This document shows, piece after piece, positions 27,482 to 34,865 of a DNA stretch of 64,000 bases (its first letter is position 1; the number at the start of each line of letters is the position of its first letter). Under the pieces are notes generated by a model. It had not been told where the DNA came from. It made no database searches and saw only the letters and a list, made by a program, of their open reading frames with translations. Origin of the DNA: an uncultured Tenacibaculum sp. (lineage in GTDB: Bacteria; Bacteroidota; Bacteroidia; Flavobacteriales; Flavobacteriaceae); contig CANNGJ010000012.1 in assembly GCA_947504185.1 (NCBI GenBank), positions 30,471 to 94,470 of the forward strand. Direction: 5' to 3'. Position numbers and translations under genes: made by a program.

Positions 27482-29023
27482 CTATAAATCGAATTTAATT
27501 CCTTGTGCTAAAGGCAATTCATCAGAATAATTAACTGTGTTGGTTTGTCTTCTCATGTAAACTTTCCATGCATCAGATCCAGACTCACGTCCACCACCAG
27601 TTTCTTTTTCTCCACCAAAAGCTCCACCAATTTCAGCACCAGAAGTTCCAATGTTTACGTTAGCAATACCACAATCAGAACCAGCAAATGACAAGAACTT
27701 TTCAGCTTCTTTCATTTCGTTAGTCATGATAGAAGAAGATAAACCTTGAGCAACACCGTTTTGTAATTCAATAGCATTTTCTACTTCTCCAGAATATTTC
27801 ATTAAATATAAAATAGGAGCAAATGTTTCATGTTGTACGATTTCGAAATGATTTTCAGCTTCAATAATAGCTGGTTTTACGTAGCATCCGCTTTCGTAAC
27901 CTTCACCTTCTAAAACTCCACCATCAACTAATACTTTACCTCCTTCAGCCTTTGCTTTTTCAATAGCTGCTAAATACGTGTTTACTGAATCGTGATCGAT
28001 TAATGGACCAATATGATTCTTTTCATCTAAAGGATTACCAATTGTTAATTGCCCATAAGCACCAACAATTGCATCTCTTACTTTATCGTAAACAGATTCG
28101 TGAATAATTAAACGACGAGTAGAAGTACAACGTTGTCCACAAGTACCAACAGCTCCAAATACAGCTCCAGGAACTACTACTTTTAAATCAGCAGTTGGAG
28201 TAATAATAATTGCGTTGTTTCCTCCTAATTCTAATAAAGATTTTCCGAAACGTTCAGCAACTGTTGCTCCAACAATTCTTCCCATTCGAGTAGAACCTGT
28301 AGCAGATACTAAAGGAATACGAGTATCTTTAGTCATGAACTCACCTACTTTATAATCACCGTTAATGATACAAGAAATACCTTCTGGTAAGTTATTTTCT
28401 TTTAAAATTCCTGCAATAATGTTTTGACAAGCAACTGAACATAAAGGAGCTTTTTCTGATCCTTTCCACACACATACATCACCACAAATCCAAGCTAAAG
28501 CTGTGTTCCAAGCCCAAACTGCTACTGGGAAGTTAAATGCAGAAATAATACCAACAACACCAATTGGGTGCCACTGCTCTCTCATTACGTGTCCTGGTCT
28601 TTCAGATGGAATTACTTGTCCGTTTAACTGACGAGATAAACCTACTGCGAAATCACAGATATCAATCATTTCTTGAACTTCACCTAAACCTTCTTGGTAA
28701 GATTTACCCATTTCGTAAGAAACTAACTTACCTAATGGTTCTTTAAGTTCTCTTAATTTATTTCCAAATTGACGAACAATTTCTCCTCTTTGTGGAGCTG
28801 GCATTGTTCTAAAAGATTTAAAAGCAGTTGTAGCCGCTTCCATCACCTTTTCATAATCTTCTCTAGTAGTTGTTTTAACTTTACCGATTAATTTACCGTC
28901 TACCGGTGAATATGATTCGATAATCTCTCCACTAGAAAAATTATTTGAACCTGTTGAAGTTCCATCATTTATGTCGCTTAACCCTAACTGAGCTAATGCT
29001 TTATCCATTCCAAAATCTACCAT
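27482..29023 (-). CDS. amaB: Aldehyde dehydrogenase, ALDH7/antiquitin type
   Basis: From the ATG at 29021-29023 the protein has 513 residues. It carries catalytic Cys in GTCGQRCTSTRR and catalytic Glu in LLELGGNNAI, plus the NAD site SATGSTRMGR. The C-terminus (YMRRQTNTVNYSDELPLAQGIKF) matches antiquitin, whose members oxidise 2-aminoadipate-6-semialdehyde (in equilibrium with piperideine-6-carboxylate) in lysine catabolism. The frame extends 25 codons further to a TTG at 29098, but a promoter -7 box (TACTTTTG, 29059-29066) lies inside that extension, so the ATG is preferred. A perfect palindrome sits upstream at 29104-29133. Confidence 0.92.
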   Translation of the reverse strand: MVDFGMDKALAQLGLSDINDGTSTGSNNFSSGEIIESYSPVDGKLIGKVKTTTREDYEKVMEAATTAFKSFRTMPAPQRGEIVRQFGNKLRELKEPLGKLVSYEMGKSYQEGLGEVQEMIDICDFAVGLSRQLNGQVIPSERPGHVMREQWHPIGVVGIISAFNFPVAVWAWNTALAWICGDVCVWKGSEKAPLCSVACQNIIAGILKENNLPEGISCIINGDYKVGEFMTKDTRIPLVSATGSTRMGRIVGATVAERFGKSLLELGGNNAIIITPTADLKVVVPGAVFGAVGTCGQRCTSTRRLIIHESVYDKVRDAIVGAYGQLTIGNPLDEKNHIGPLIDHDSVNTYLAAIEKAKAEGGKVLVDGGVLEGEGYESGCYVKPAIIEAENHFEIVQHETFAPILYLMKYSGEVENAIELQNGVAQGLSSSIMTNEMKEAEKFLSFAGSDCGIANVNIGTSGAEIGGAFGGEKETGGGRESGSDAWKVYMRRQTNTVNYSDELPLAQGIKFDL

Positions 29024-29058
29024 TTTGTATTGTAATTTTAGTTGTTTAAAATAAAGTG

Positions 29059-29066
29059 CAAAAGTA
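29059..29066 (-). promoter_or_regulatory. -7 box of the aldehyde dehydrogenase gene
   Basis: On the minus strand the bases read TACTTTTG, matching TANNTTTG, 35 bp before the ATG. Confidence 0.6.
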
Positions 29067-29103
29067 GGAATAATTTTACAATTATATAAATTGAACAATT
29101 CTA

Positions 29104-29133
29104 AAGATTTTGTTTAAAATTAAACAAAATCTT
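29104..29133. promoter_or_regulatory. Perfect 14-bp inverted repeat upstream of the aldehyde dehydrogenase promoter
   Basis: AAGATTTTGTTTAA-AA-TTAAACAAAATCTT is perfect over 30 bp. It lies about 40 bp upstream of the -7 box and 49 bp past the stop of the sigma operon. It has no T-tract, which favours an operator over a terminator. Confidence 0.6.
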
Positions 29134-29182
29134 ATTCGGGATTTTTAAATAGAACCTTTTCGTTTGTTGATTTTTTAAACTA

Positions 29183-29587
29183 TTAATTCGTTACTTCTAC
29201 TACTTTTTCTTCAAAAACATCTTCTCCATTAATATCTTTTCCTTTCCAAAACTTAAAAACATAATCTTGTCTTTGTTTTACTTGTACAGGAAACTTAAAT
29301 TCTTTTTCTATGATAGCTTGTGTACAATTAATTTCTAAATGCTCTATTGCTCTAATAGCAACAATTCTTGCAGTGTCTTTATATTCATAATATAAGTTAT
29401 CAAATTGATAACATCCGCTTGGTAAATTATAAGTAACCTTAATAGTATCTCCAGTATTAAACTTAAAACTTGTAGGTACCATAGATGATTCTATCGGTAA
29501 TAACCGATACTCGTAGTTAGGGTCATCATTTTCTAAACATGAAGAAAACAATGTAATTGTTAATACTAAAAATAATATTCTTTTCAT
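29183..29587 (-). CDS. Small lipoprotein at the end of the sigma factor operon
   Basis: The 134-residue protein starts with MKRILFLVLTITLFSSC, a lipoprotein signal. The mature part is a beta-rich domain with two Cys (SGCYQFDN and EINCTQAI), which may form a disulfide. No family is recognised. It starts 10 bp after the stop of the barrel-protein gene and so probably belongs to the sigma operon. Confidence 0.8.
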   Translation of the reverse strand: MKRILFLVLTITLFSSCLENDDPNYEYRLLPIESSMVPTSFKFNTGDTIKVTYNLPSGCYQFDNLYYEYKDTARIVAIRAIEHLEINCTQAIIEKEFKFPVQVKQRQDYVFKFWKGKDINGEDVFEEKVVEVTN

Positions 29588-29597
29588 TTTTAAATTT

Positions 29598-30935
29598 TTA
29601 AAATTGATATTTAATTCCTGTATAAAACCCTATCGAGTAAGGTTTAAATCCATTAGAGTTTTTAGAAAAAGTATTCATTTGAATCTTAAACATTGGATTA
29701 AAATTCAATTGCAGTTTTTTATTTATAGAATAATCTACATCCAACCCTACATTACCACTAAAGTTTAAAGTATTTAAATTATTAGCTTTCCCTATTACTC
29801 TATTTATAGTAGATGAAGAAATAACTATTTCATTTTTTTGTAGTATTAATGAGCTAAATCCTGTTACTATTTTTGTGTTGAACTTATTACTTCTAAAAAA
29901 TGAATACTGCACTTCTAAAGGGATCTCTATATATCCAAAAGCCTGAGTAACTGTGGCTTCATTAGTAATTATGTTGGCTCCACTAGTTAAGTTATTAGCA
30001 GCATCTGGTGAGTTAATAGAAAACAGGTTTTCATTATTATAATCTATATTTGAAAGGGTACTCTCAGAAATACTAGATACAATTGATAAATTCTTATTTA
30101 AATAATCTAAATTCTGTAAATGAATTCCTGATTGTATAGACCATTTATCATTAATTTGATAGGCAACTTTTACTCCATAAGAAAAAGAATTAGACCCTTG
30201 AGTTGAACTAGAATTTAAACTATTATCCAATGATGATGTTGAAGAAAAAGAATTTGTTGCTAGTAAAGCTACTGTTGGTGACAGAGCCCATTTACTATGA
30301 TTTTTCTTCTCTGATAGAATAGTATCTTTGGAAGATATTTCTGCAATAAAATCTTTCTTTGGTGTCAAAACATTAATTGAATCTTTTTTATTTTTTTTCT
30401 GCTTATTATTCTGTGTTTTTTCTTCTAACAAAGCAAAAGAATTCTTTTTCATAGCATTTTTGTCAACTGGAGTTAACCCTTCACTACCAGTTGCTTTTTC
30501 TTTTTTCTCTATAGATTTTTTTTGATTAACCAAATCAACTTTTCTCTCAGCTATTGGCGCATTTAATAACTCTGACTCTTCGTCTAAAGATTTTTTCTCT
30601 TTTTCAGTTATTACAACTTCGATACTTTCTCTTTCTCTATTCAAAATAGAATCATTGTTTTCTATTTCTTTTTTTAAATCAGATTCTGGTACATCTACAA
30701 TAATCGGCGTATTAATTTCTTCTGTATTATTATTTTTAATGAATAGTGGGTACATCAAAAATCCAACTACCAAAATAGCAGCAACACCTCCAGAAAACCA
30801 CCACATAGGAAGAATTCTTCTTTTCTTCTTTTTTAGTTTAGCTTCAATATTGTTCCATACTTCAGGACTTGGAGTAGCTTCCAAATTCTTAAGTTTCTCT
30901 TGAAACATTTGATCTATGTTTTTAGTTTCCTTCAT
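29598..30935 (-). CDS. Predicted anti-sigma/outer-membrane-barrel hybrid protein
   Basis: The 445-residue protein has a cytoplasmic N-terminus (residues 1-40, DQMFQEKLKNLEATPSPEVWNNIEAKL, a motif found in Bacteroidetes proteins encoded after ECF sigma factors), one transmembrane helix (about 42-63), a charged Lys/Glu-rich linker (about 70-205) and a C-terminal outer-membrane beta-barrel domain of the porin-like type (about 210-445, ending SIGFYTGIKYQF). The start codon follows the sigma factor stop without a gap. A role as anti-sigma factor or envelope sensor is inferred from position and topology, not from a recognised anti-sigma domain. Confidence 0.82.
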   Translation of the reverse strand: MKETKNIDQMFQEKLKNLEATPSPEVWNNIEAKLKKKKRRILPMWWFSGGVAAILVVGFLMYPLFIKNNNTEEINTPIIVDVPESDLKKEIENNDSILNRERESIEVVITEKEKKSLDEESELLNAPIAERKVDLVNQKKSIEKKEKATGSEGLTPVDKNAMKKNSFALLEEKTQNNKQKKNKKDSINVLTPKKDFIAEISSKDTILSEKKNHSKWALSPTVALLATNSFSSTSSLDNSLNSSSTQGSNSFSYGVKVAYQINDKWSIQSGIHLQNLDYLNKNLSIVSSISESTLSNIDYNNENLFSINSPDAANNLTSGANIITNEATVTQAFGYIEIPLEVQYSFFRSNKFNTKIVTGFSSLILQKNEIVISSSTINRVIGKANNLNTLNFSGNVGLDVDYSINKKLQLNFNPMFKIQMNTFSKNSNGFKPYSIGFYTGIKYQF

Positions 30936-31490
30936 CTATGCCTCCTTTTCTATTTGATGGTATTCTTCTATTCGTTGTTTTAGTATTTGTCTAGCTCTTG
31001 ATAAATTAGACTTAGAGGTTCCTTCTGAAATTTCTAATAAGCTAGCTATCTCTTTATGTGAAAAATCATCTAATACATATAAATTAAAAACCAACCGATA
31101 TCTATCTGGTAATTTCTGAATAAGATTTAAGAGAAAATCAATATCAATAGAGTTTTCATCTACTTCCATCTCTTCTTCTGATTCAACCAGAATCTCGTTT
31201 TTGATTACATATAAAGAGTGTTTACTTCTGTATTTCTGTAAAGCAACATTAATTGTTATTCTTTTCATCCACCCTTCAAAAGAACCCTTTCCTTTAAACT
31301 GTTTAATTTTATTAAATATGGTTAAAAAACTGTCTTGTAAAACATCTTCTGCGTCTTCAAAATTTTTAGAATATTTTAAACATACAGCAAATAGTTTCTT
31401 TGCAAATAGTTGGTATACTTTTGCTTGTGCCGTAATATCTTGACGGCCACACTTTTCTATGAGATCATTTAGGTTAATGTGTAGAATAAT
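30936..31490 (-). CDS. ECF-type RNA polymerase sigma-70 factor with non-canonical start
   Basis: The open frame encodes about 184 residues. Region 2 is clear (LFAKKLFAVCLKYSKNFEDAEDVLQDSF, then GSFEGWMKRI) and region 4 follows (DDFSHKEIASLLEISEGTSKSNLSRAR). The first ATG (31266-31268) lies inside region 2, so starting there would delete half of it. Upstream of region 2 the frame contains no ATG, GTG or TTG before the stop at 31494-31496; the codons are ACA ATT ATT CTA CAC ATT. Initiation at ATT (31488-31490 or 31485-31487) is proposed, 13-16 bp after the stop of the preceding lipoprotein gene, so translational coupling is plausible. The targets of the sigma factor are unknown. Confidence 0.88.
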   Translation of the reverse strand: MILHINLNDLIEKCGRQDITAQAKVYQLFAKKLFAVCLKYSKNFEDAEDVLQDSFLTIFNKIKQFKGKGSFEGWMKRITINVALQKYRSKHSLYVIKNEILVESEEEMEVDENSIDIDFLLNLIQKLPDRYRLVFNLYVLDDFSHKEIASLLEISEGTSKSNLSRARQILKQRIEEYHQIEKEA

Positions 31491-31503
31491 TGTTTAAAAA
31501 TAA

Positions 31504-32199
31504 TTAATATTTTAACACTGGGTATCCATTCTCACAATTCACTTTTTTTGGTTGAGGTGTAACATCACAAGTAGAACCAATTCCCCATTTTTTATTATAC
31601 TCATCTTCTAATTTTGTGTAGACTGTCACTTTTTCTAAAAAAGAAGTAACATCTATCAGACTTGAATATGCTATATAGCCTTGAGGCCCTCCACAAGCCT
31701 TAGATCCATATGCTACAAAATCCCAATTATTACTATCTGTACATGAAACACTCATAGATAATAATTCTATTTCATTAAATACATTCATTAACTCCTTATG
31801 GTCTTTCTCTTGATCTGTTAATTCTCTTTTTACAACCAACTTATTTTCATCAAGTTCAACTATTTTCCATTGAAAATCTCCTGGGAAATCTTGAATATTA
31901 ACTTTAACAACATCTTTATCTAGTATAAAAGTTCCTTCTATATTAAAAAAGGTTAACGGAGGAGTACCACACCATCCTGATGTTCTATTTATATACGTTC
32001 CATCTTCTTGAAAAGAAACTCCATATCTTTCATTAGGTAATTCTCCTACACGTTCAAACGTTGTGGTATTCGTATTCGAATCGTATGTACTATTAGTCCA
32101 AACTCCAAGTAATAAGTTTTCAGAATTAATTACTATTTCTTCTTCTTTATCACAAGAAAACATAAAAAACATCAATGTAAATAAAAATAGATTTTTCAT
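31504..32199 (-). CDS. Lipocalin-like lipoprotein
   Basis: Starting at the ATG at 32197-32199 the protein has 231 residues and a lipoprotein signal (MKNLFLFTLMFFMFSC). An in-frame ATG 12 codons upstream would overlap the preceding gene and place extra residues before the signal, so it is not preferred. Residues about 30-140 resemble a lipocalin-type beta-barrel (LLLGVWTNSTYD, FQEDGTYINRT, KWKIVELDENKLVVKR-like strands). It contains four to six Cys that may pair. It lies between another lipoprotein gene and the sigma gene on the same strand, probably in one transcript. Confidence 0.78.
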   Translation of the reverse strand: MKNLFLFTLMFFMFSCDKEEEIVINSENLLLGVWTNSTYDSNTNTTTFERVGELPNERYGVSFQEDGTYINRTSGWCGTPPLTFFNIEGTFILDKDVVKVNIQDFPGDFQWKIVELDENKLVVKRELTDQEKDHKELMNVFNEIELLSMSVSCTDSNNWDFVAYGSKACGGPQGYIAYSSLIDVTSFLEKVTVYTKLEDEYNKKWGIGSTCDVTPQPKKVNCENGYPVLKY

Positions 32200-32212
32200 A
32201 ATTTTTATGTTT

Positions 32213-32677
32213 TTAATAAATATATACCAATTCATTATTCCACTTAATCAAATCTAAAATTAACTTATTTTCATTTCCTTTTATTCTTATTGAACGAATG
32301 TCAAAAGTATACTCTTTAACATAATAAGTAAAGCTATGAGGTTGAGCAACACAAACCTCATCATCATCTAATTTTAGTTTTGCAAAACGTTTTGGAGGAA
32401 GTGATTCTGCTATATTTTCTGAAACTACAAGTTTTATTTTCCATAAATCAGAACTGCAGCTATTTGAACCTATTTTTACAGTCAATATGTTTTCTTTTAT
32501 GTCTGCTTCATGTATGTTATAATTTTCAATATTCATAGAATTAAATAAATTTTGATTAATACATAAATTAGTCTCATTAATTATTTTTTGTTTATTTACC
32601 TCTTCTTGAGAACTACAAGAAAATAATACAAATAAGCTAATAAATAGGATACTTTTTAATCTAAAAATATTTTTCAT
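32213..32677 (-). CDS. Small lipoprotein, function unknown
   Basis: The 154-residue protein starts with a lipoprotein signal (MKNIFRLKSILFISLFVLFSC). The mature part contains four Cys and a beta-rich C-terminal half (SFTYYVKEYTFDIRSIRIKGNENKLILDL). No family is recognised. It is the first gene of the minus-strand run that continues through the sigma factor operon, with 13 bp to the next lipoprotein. Confidence 0.78.
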   Translation of the reverse strand: MKNIFRLKSILFISLFVLFSCSSQEEVNKQKIINETNLCINQNLFNSMNIENYNIHEADIKENILTVKIGSNSCSSDLWKIKLVVSENIAESLPPKRFAKLKLDDDEVCVAQPHSFTYYVKEYTFDIRSIRIKGNENKLILDLIKWNNELVYIY

Positions 32678-32735
32678 AATTCTATGTTTTATATAGAAGA
32701 TGAAGAAAAAACAAAAAGGTTGCGTTAAATACTAT

Positions 32736-32743
32736 TATTTTTG
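32736..32743 (+). promoter_or_regulatory. -7 box of the LuxE-like gene
   Basis: TATTTTTG matches TANNTTTG and ends 9 bp before the ATG at 32753. The transcript would be leaderless or nearly so. The TTG within the box (32741) is in frame but is probably promoter, not start. Confidence 0.6.
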
Positions 32744-32752
32744 TCGAAGTTT

Positions 32753-33727
32753 ATGAAAGAACAGGTTTTTAACATACAATCGGAAGAAGATTTTACAACT
32801 GCTGCTATAGCAGTTTTTAAGCATCAGTTTAATAACAATAAAGTATATCGTTCTTTTTGTGATTTATTATATATACACCCTTCCGATGTTCAAACAATTG
32901 AACAAATTCCTTTTTTACCTATTCAGTTTTTTAAAACTAAAAACGTTCTTTCTTCTACCGATGAAGTTCAAGAAACTTTTACGAGTTCAGGAACTACAGG
33001 AAGTGTAATGAGCAAACATCTAGTTACCGATATATCTTGGTACGAAGCTAGTTATTTAAAAGGGTTTCATCATTTTTATGGAGCTATTGAAAACTATGTT
33101 GTACTTGCTTTATTACCTAATTATCTAGAACGTAAGGGTTCTTCCTTAATTTATATGGTAGATGATTTAATACAACGCTCTAAACAACCAGAAAGTGGAT
33201 TTTATCTGAACAACTTATCTGAACTCGCTAAAAAACTAATAGAATTAGGCAAAAAAGGTCAAAAAGTATTATTAATAGGAGTTTCTTTTGCTTTGTTAGA
33301 CTTGATTGAAGCCTATCATTTCAACCTGAAAAATACCATTATTATGGAAACTGGAGGTATGAAAGGAAGAAGAAAAGAGCTTATTCGAAATGAATTGCAT
33401 CAAATTTTAGGTAACGGATTTGGAGTTCAACAAATTCACTCAGAATACGGAATGACAGAATTGTTAAGTCAAGGATATTCAAAAGGAAATGGTATTTTTA
33501 ACTGTCCTCCATGGATGCGGCTTTTAACTCGTGATACTGAAGATGCATTAACTATTCAAGATTCAGGAAAATCAGGTGGAATTAATGTAATAGACTTAGC
33601 AAACTATAATTCTTGTTCTTTTATTGCTACTCAAGACTTAGGGAAAGTTTACTTAGATAATAGTTTTGAAATTATTGGTCGCTTTGATAATTCAGATATT
33701 CGTGGTTGTAACTTAATGGTATTATAA
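32753..33727 (+). CDS. LuxE/PaaK-family acyl-protein synthetase-like protein
   Basis: The 324-residue protein has the adenylate-forming signature ETFTSSGTTGSVMSKH (about residue 80-95), a QIHSEYGMTELLSQGYS motif near 225-240 and a terminal GRFDNSDIRGCNLMVL. This is the LuxE acyl-protein synthetase family (PF04443-like), which activates a carboxylic acid as an acyl-adenylate. No luxA, luxB, luxC or luxD homologue is nearby, so bioluminescence is not implied. A TTG-initiated version 4 codons longer overlaps the promoter box and is not preferred. Confidence 0.85.
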   Translation: MKEQVFNIQSEEDFTTAAIAVFKHQFNNNKVYRSFCDLLYIHPSDVQTIEQIPFLPIQFFKTKNVLSSTDEVQETFTSSGTTGSVMSKHLVTDISWYEASYLKGFHHFYGAIENYVVLALLPNYLERKGSSLIYMVDDLIQRSKQPESGFYLNNLSELAKKLIELGKKGQKVLLIGVSFALLDLIEAYHFNLKNTIIMETGGMKGRRKELIRNELHQILGNGFGVQQIHSEYGMTELLSQGYSKGNGIFNCPPWMRLLTRDTEDALTIQDSGKSGGINVIDLANYNSCSFIATQDLGKVYLDNSFEIIGRFDNSDIRGCNLMVL

Positions 33728-33870
33728 AAATCGATGACTTTGTTTTTTTGCAGTTTGGAGAAATTCTTACTCTACGAAATGGTACAATTCAACAGTCATG
33801 GAAATTATTAAAAAATAAATAATTGTAATTATTTCTAATTTTCATCGACTATCTTTAAAATTAAAAAACG

Positions 33871-34320
33871 ATGAAACAAATTATCACACTGTTTTTACTA
33901 ACGGTTACCACAGTTTTAGTAGCTCAAAAAACCGATTATAATACCAAAAAAGGATATGTTGTAGAAGGATTTGATGTAATTACTTACTTTGAAAATGACA
34001 AACCTGTAGAAGGAAATAAGAAATATCAAACAACTTATGACGGTGCTAAATTTAAGTTCTCATCGGAAAAAAACTTAAATGCATTTAAAGAAAATCCAAC
34101 AAAATATGTTCCTCAATACGGTGGTTATTGTGCCTATGCCGTAGCCGAGAAGAAAAAGAAAATGTATATAGACCCAGAAGTATATGAAATCCGTGATGGA
34201 AAATTATATCTTTTTTATAGCTCTTGGATTGGAAGTAAATTAGGTGATTGGCAAGAAGGGAATGTTACAAAAAGACAAGCTAAAGGAGATAAGAACTGGG
34301 AAAAACTAAAGCATAAATAA
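33871..34320 (+). CDS. Exported YHS-domain protein (first of tandem pair)
   Basis: The 149-residue protein has a signal peptide (MKQIITLFLLTVTTVLVAQ) and a YHS-type domain: GYDVxxYF-like GFDVITYFENDKPVEG, then FKFSSEKNLNAFKENPTKYVPQYGGYCAYAV. YHS domains are thought to bind metal or act as small scaffolds. It lies 2 bp before a paralogue with the same layout, so the two share a transcript. A TATCTTTA sequence near 33850 resembles a -7 box. Confidence 0.88.
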   Translation: MKQIITLFLLTVTTVLVAQKTDYNTKKGYVVEGFDVITYFENDKPVEGNKKYQTTYDGAKFKFSSEKNLNAFKENPTKYVPQYGGYCAYAVAEKKKKMYIDPEVYEIRDGKLYLFYSSWIGSKLGDWQEGNVTKRQAKGDKNWEKLKHK

Positions 34321-34322
34321 TC

Positions 34323-34760
34323 ATGAAAAAACTTTGGTTATTATTCTTATTTCTATCTTTTAGTGTTTTTTCTCAACAGTACAACGTTAAAAAAGGAGCT
34401 GTAGCAAATGGTTATGATGTAGTTGCTTACTTTTCTAGCAATGCTCTTAAAGGAGATAAAAAATTCGCCACTATACATGATGGAGTTTTTTTTCATTTTT
34501 CTTCTCAGGAAAATTTAAATTCTTTTAAAAAGAATCCAACAAAATATACTCCTCAGTACGGTGGTTACTGTGCATATGCTATTGGAAAAACGGGAGAAAA
34601 AGTAAGTGTTAATCCTAAAACCTATGAAATAAGAGATGGTAAATTATATCTGTTCTATAATTCTTGGGGTACTAATACTTTAAAACTGTGGCAAGAAGAA
34701 GGAGCTGTAGAGTTAAAAAATAAAGCAGATTTAAATTGGAAAAAATTAATATATAATTGA
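34323..34760 (+). CDS. Exported YHS-domain protein (second of tandem pair)
   Basis: The 145-residue protein has a signal peptide (MKKLWLLFLFLSFSVFSQ) and the same YHS-type core as its upstream neighbour: GYDVVAYFSSNALKGDKK, FHFSSQENLNSFKKNPTKYTPQYGGYCAYAI and YEIRDGKLYLFYNSW. The shared blocks show a tandem duplication, now diverged mainly in the loops. It is followed by a strong terminator. Function unknown. Confidence 0.88.
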   Translation: MKKLWLLFLFLSFSVFSQQYNVKKGAVANGYDVVAYFSSNALKGDKKFATIHDGVFFHFSSQENLNSFKKNPTKYTPQYGGYCAYAIGKTGEKVSVNPKTYEIRDGKLYLFYNSWGTNTLKLWQEEGAVELKNKADLNWKKLIYN

Positions 34761-34782
34761 TTCCTTTATTGTGTAAATAGTT

Positions 34783-34813
34783 AAAAAGAGTAGAAACTTT
34801 TCTACTCTTTTTT
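34783..34813 (+). terminator. Intrinsic terminator of the YHS pair
   Basis: The stem AAAAAGAGTAGAA/TTCTACTCTTTTT with an ACTT loop is followed by T residues. Confidence 0.9.
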
Positions 34814-34839
34814 ATGCACTATCAACTCATTTTTATTCT

Positions 34840-34847
34840 TATTTTTG
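34840..34847 (+). promoter_or_regulatory. -7 box of glpD
   Basis: TATTTTTG matches TANNTTTG, 18 bp before the preferred ATG at 34866. Its last three bases are the TTG that would otherwise look like a start codon. Confidence 0.6.
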
Positions 34848-34865
34848 TTTGGTAAAAAGCAACCT

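Noticed and set aside
30936..31268. Sigma factor gene starting at the internal ATG
   Set aside because: That start would remove most of region 2, which is encoded intact in the same frame just upstream.
32753..33727. Bioluminescence operon suggested by the LuxE-like gene
   Set aside because: No luxA, luxB, luxC or luxD homologue is present within the window.
33728..33870. Short frame ending FGEILTLRNGTIQQSWKLLKNK
   Set aside because: It has no ATG and only an embedded TTG; it has no promoter of its own and no recognised family.
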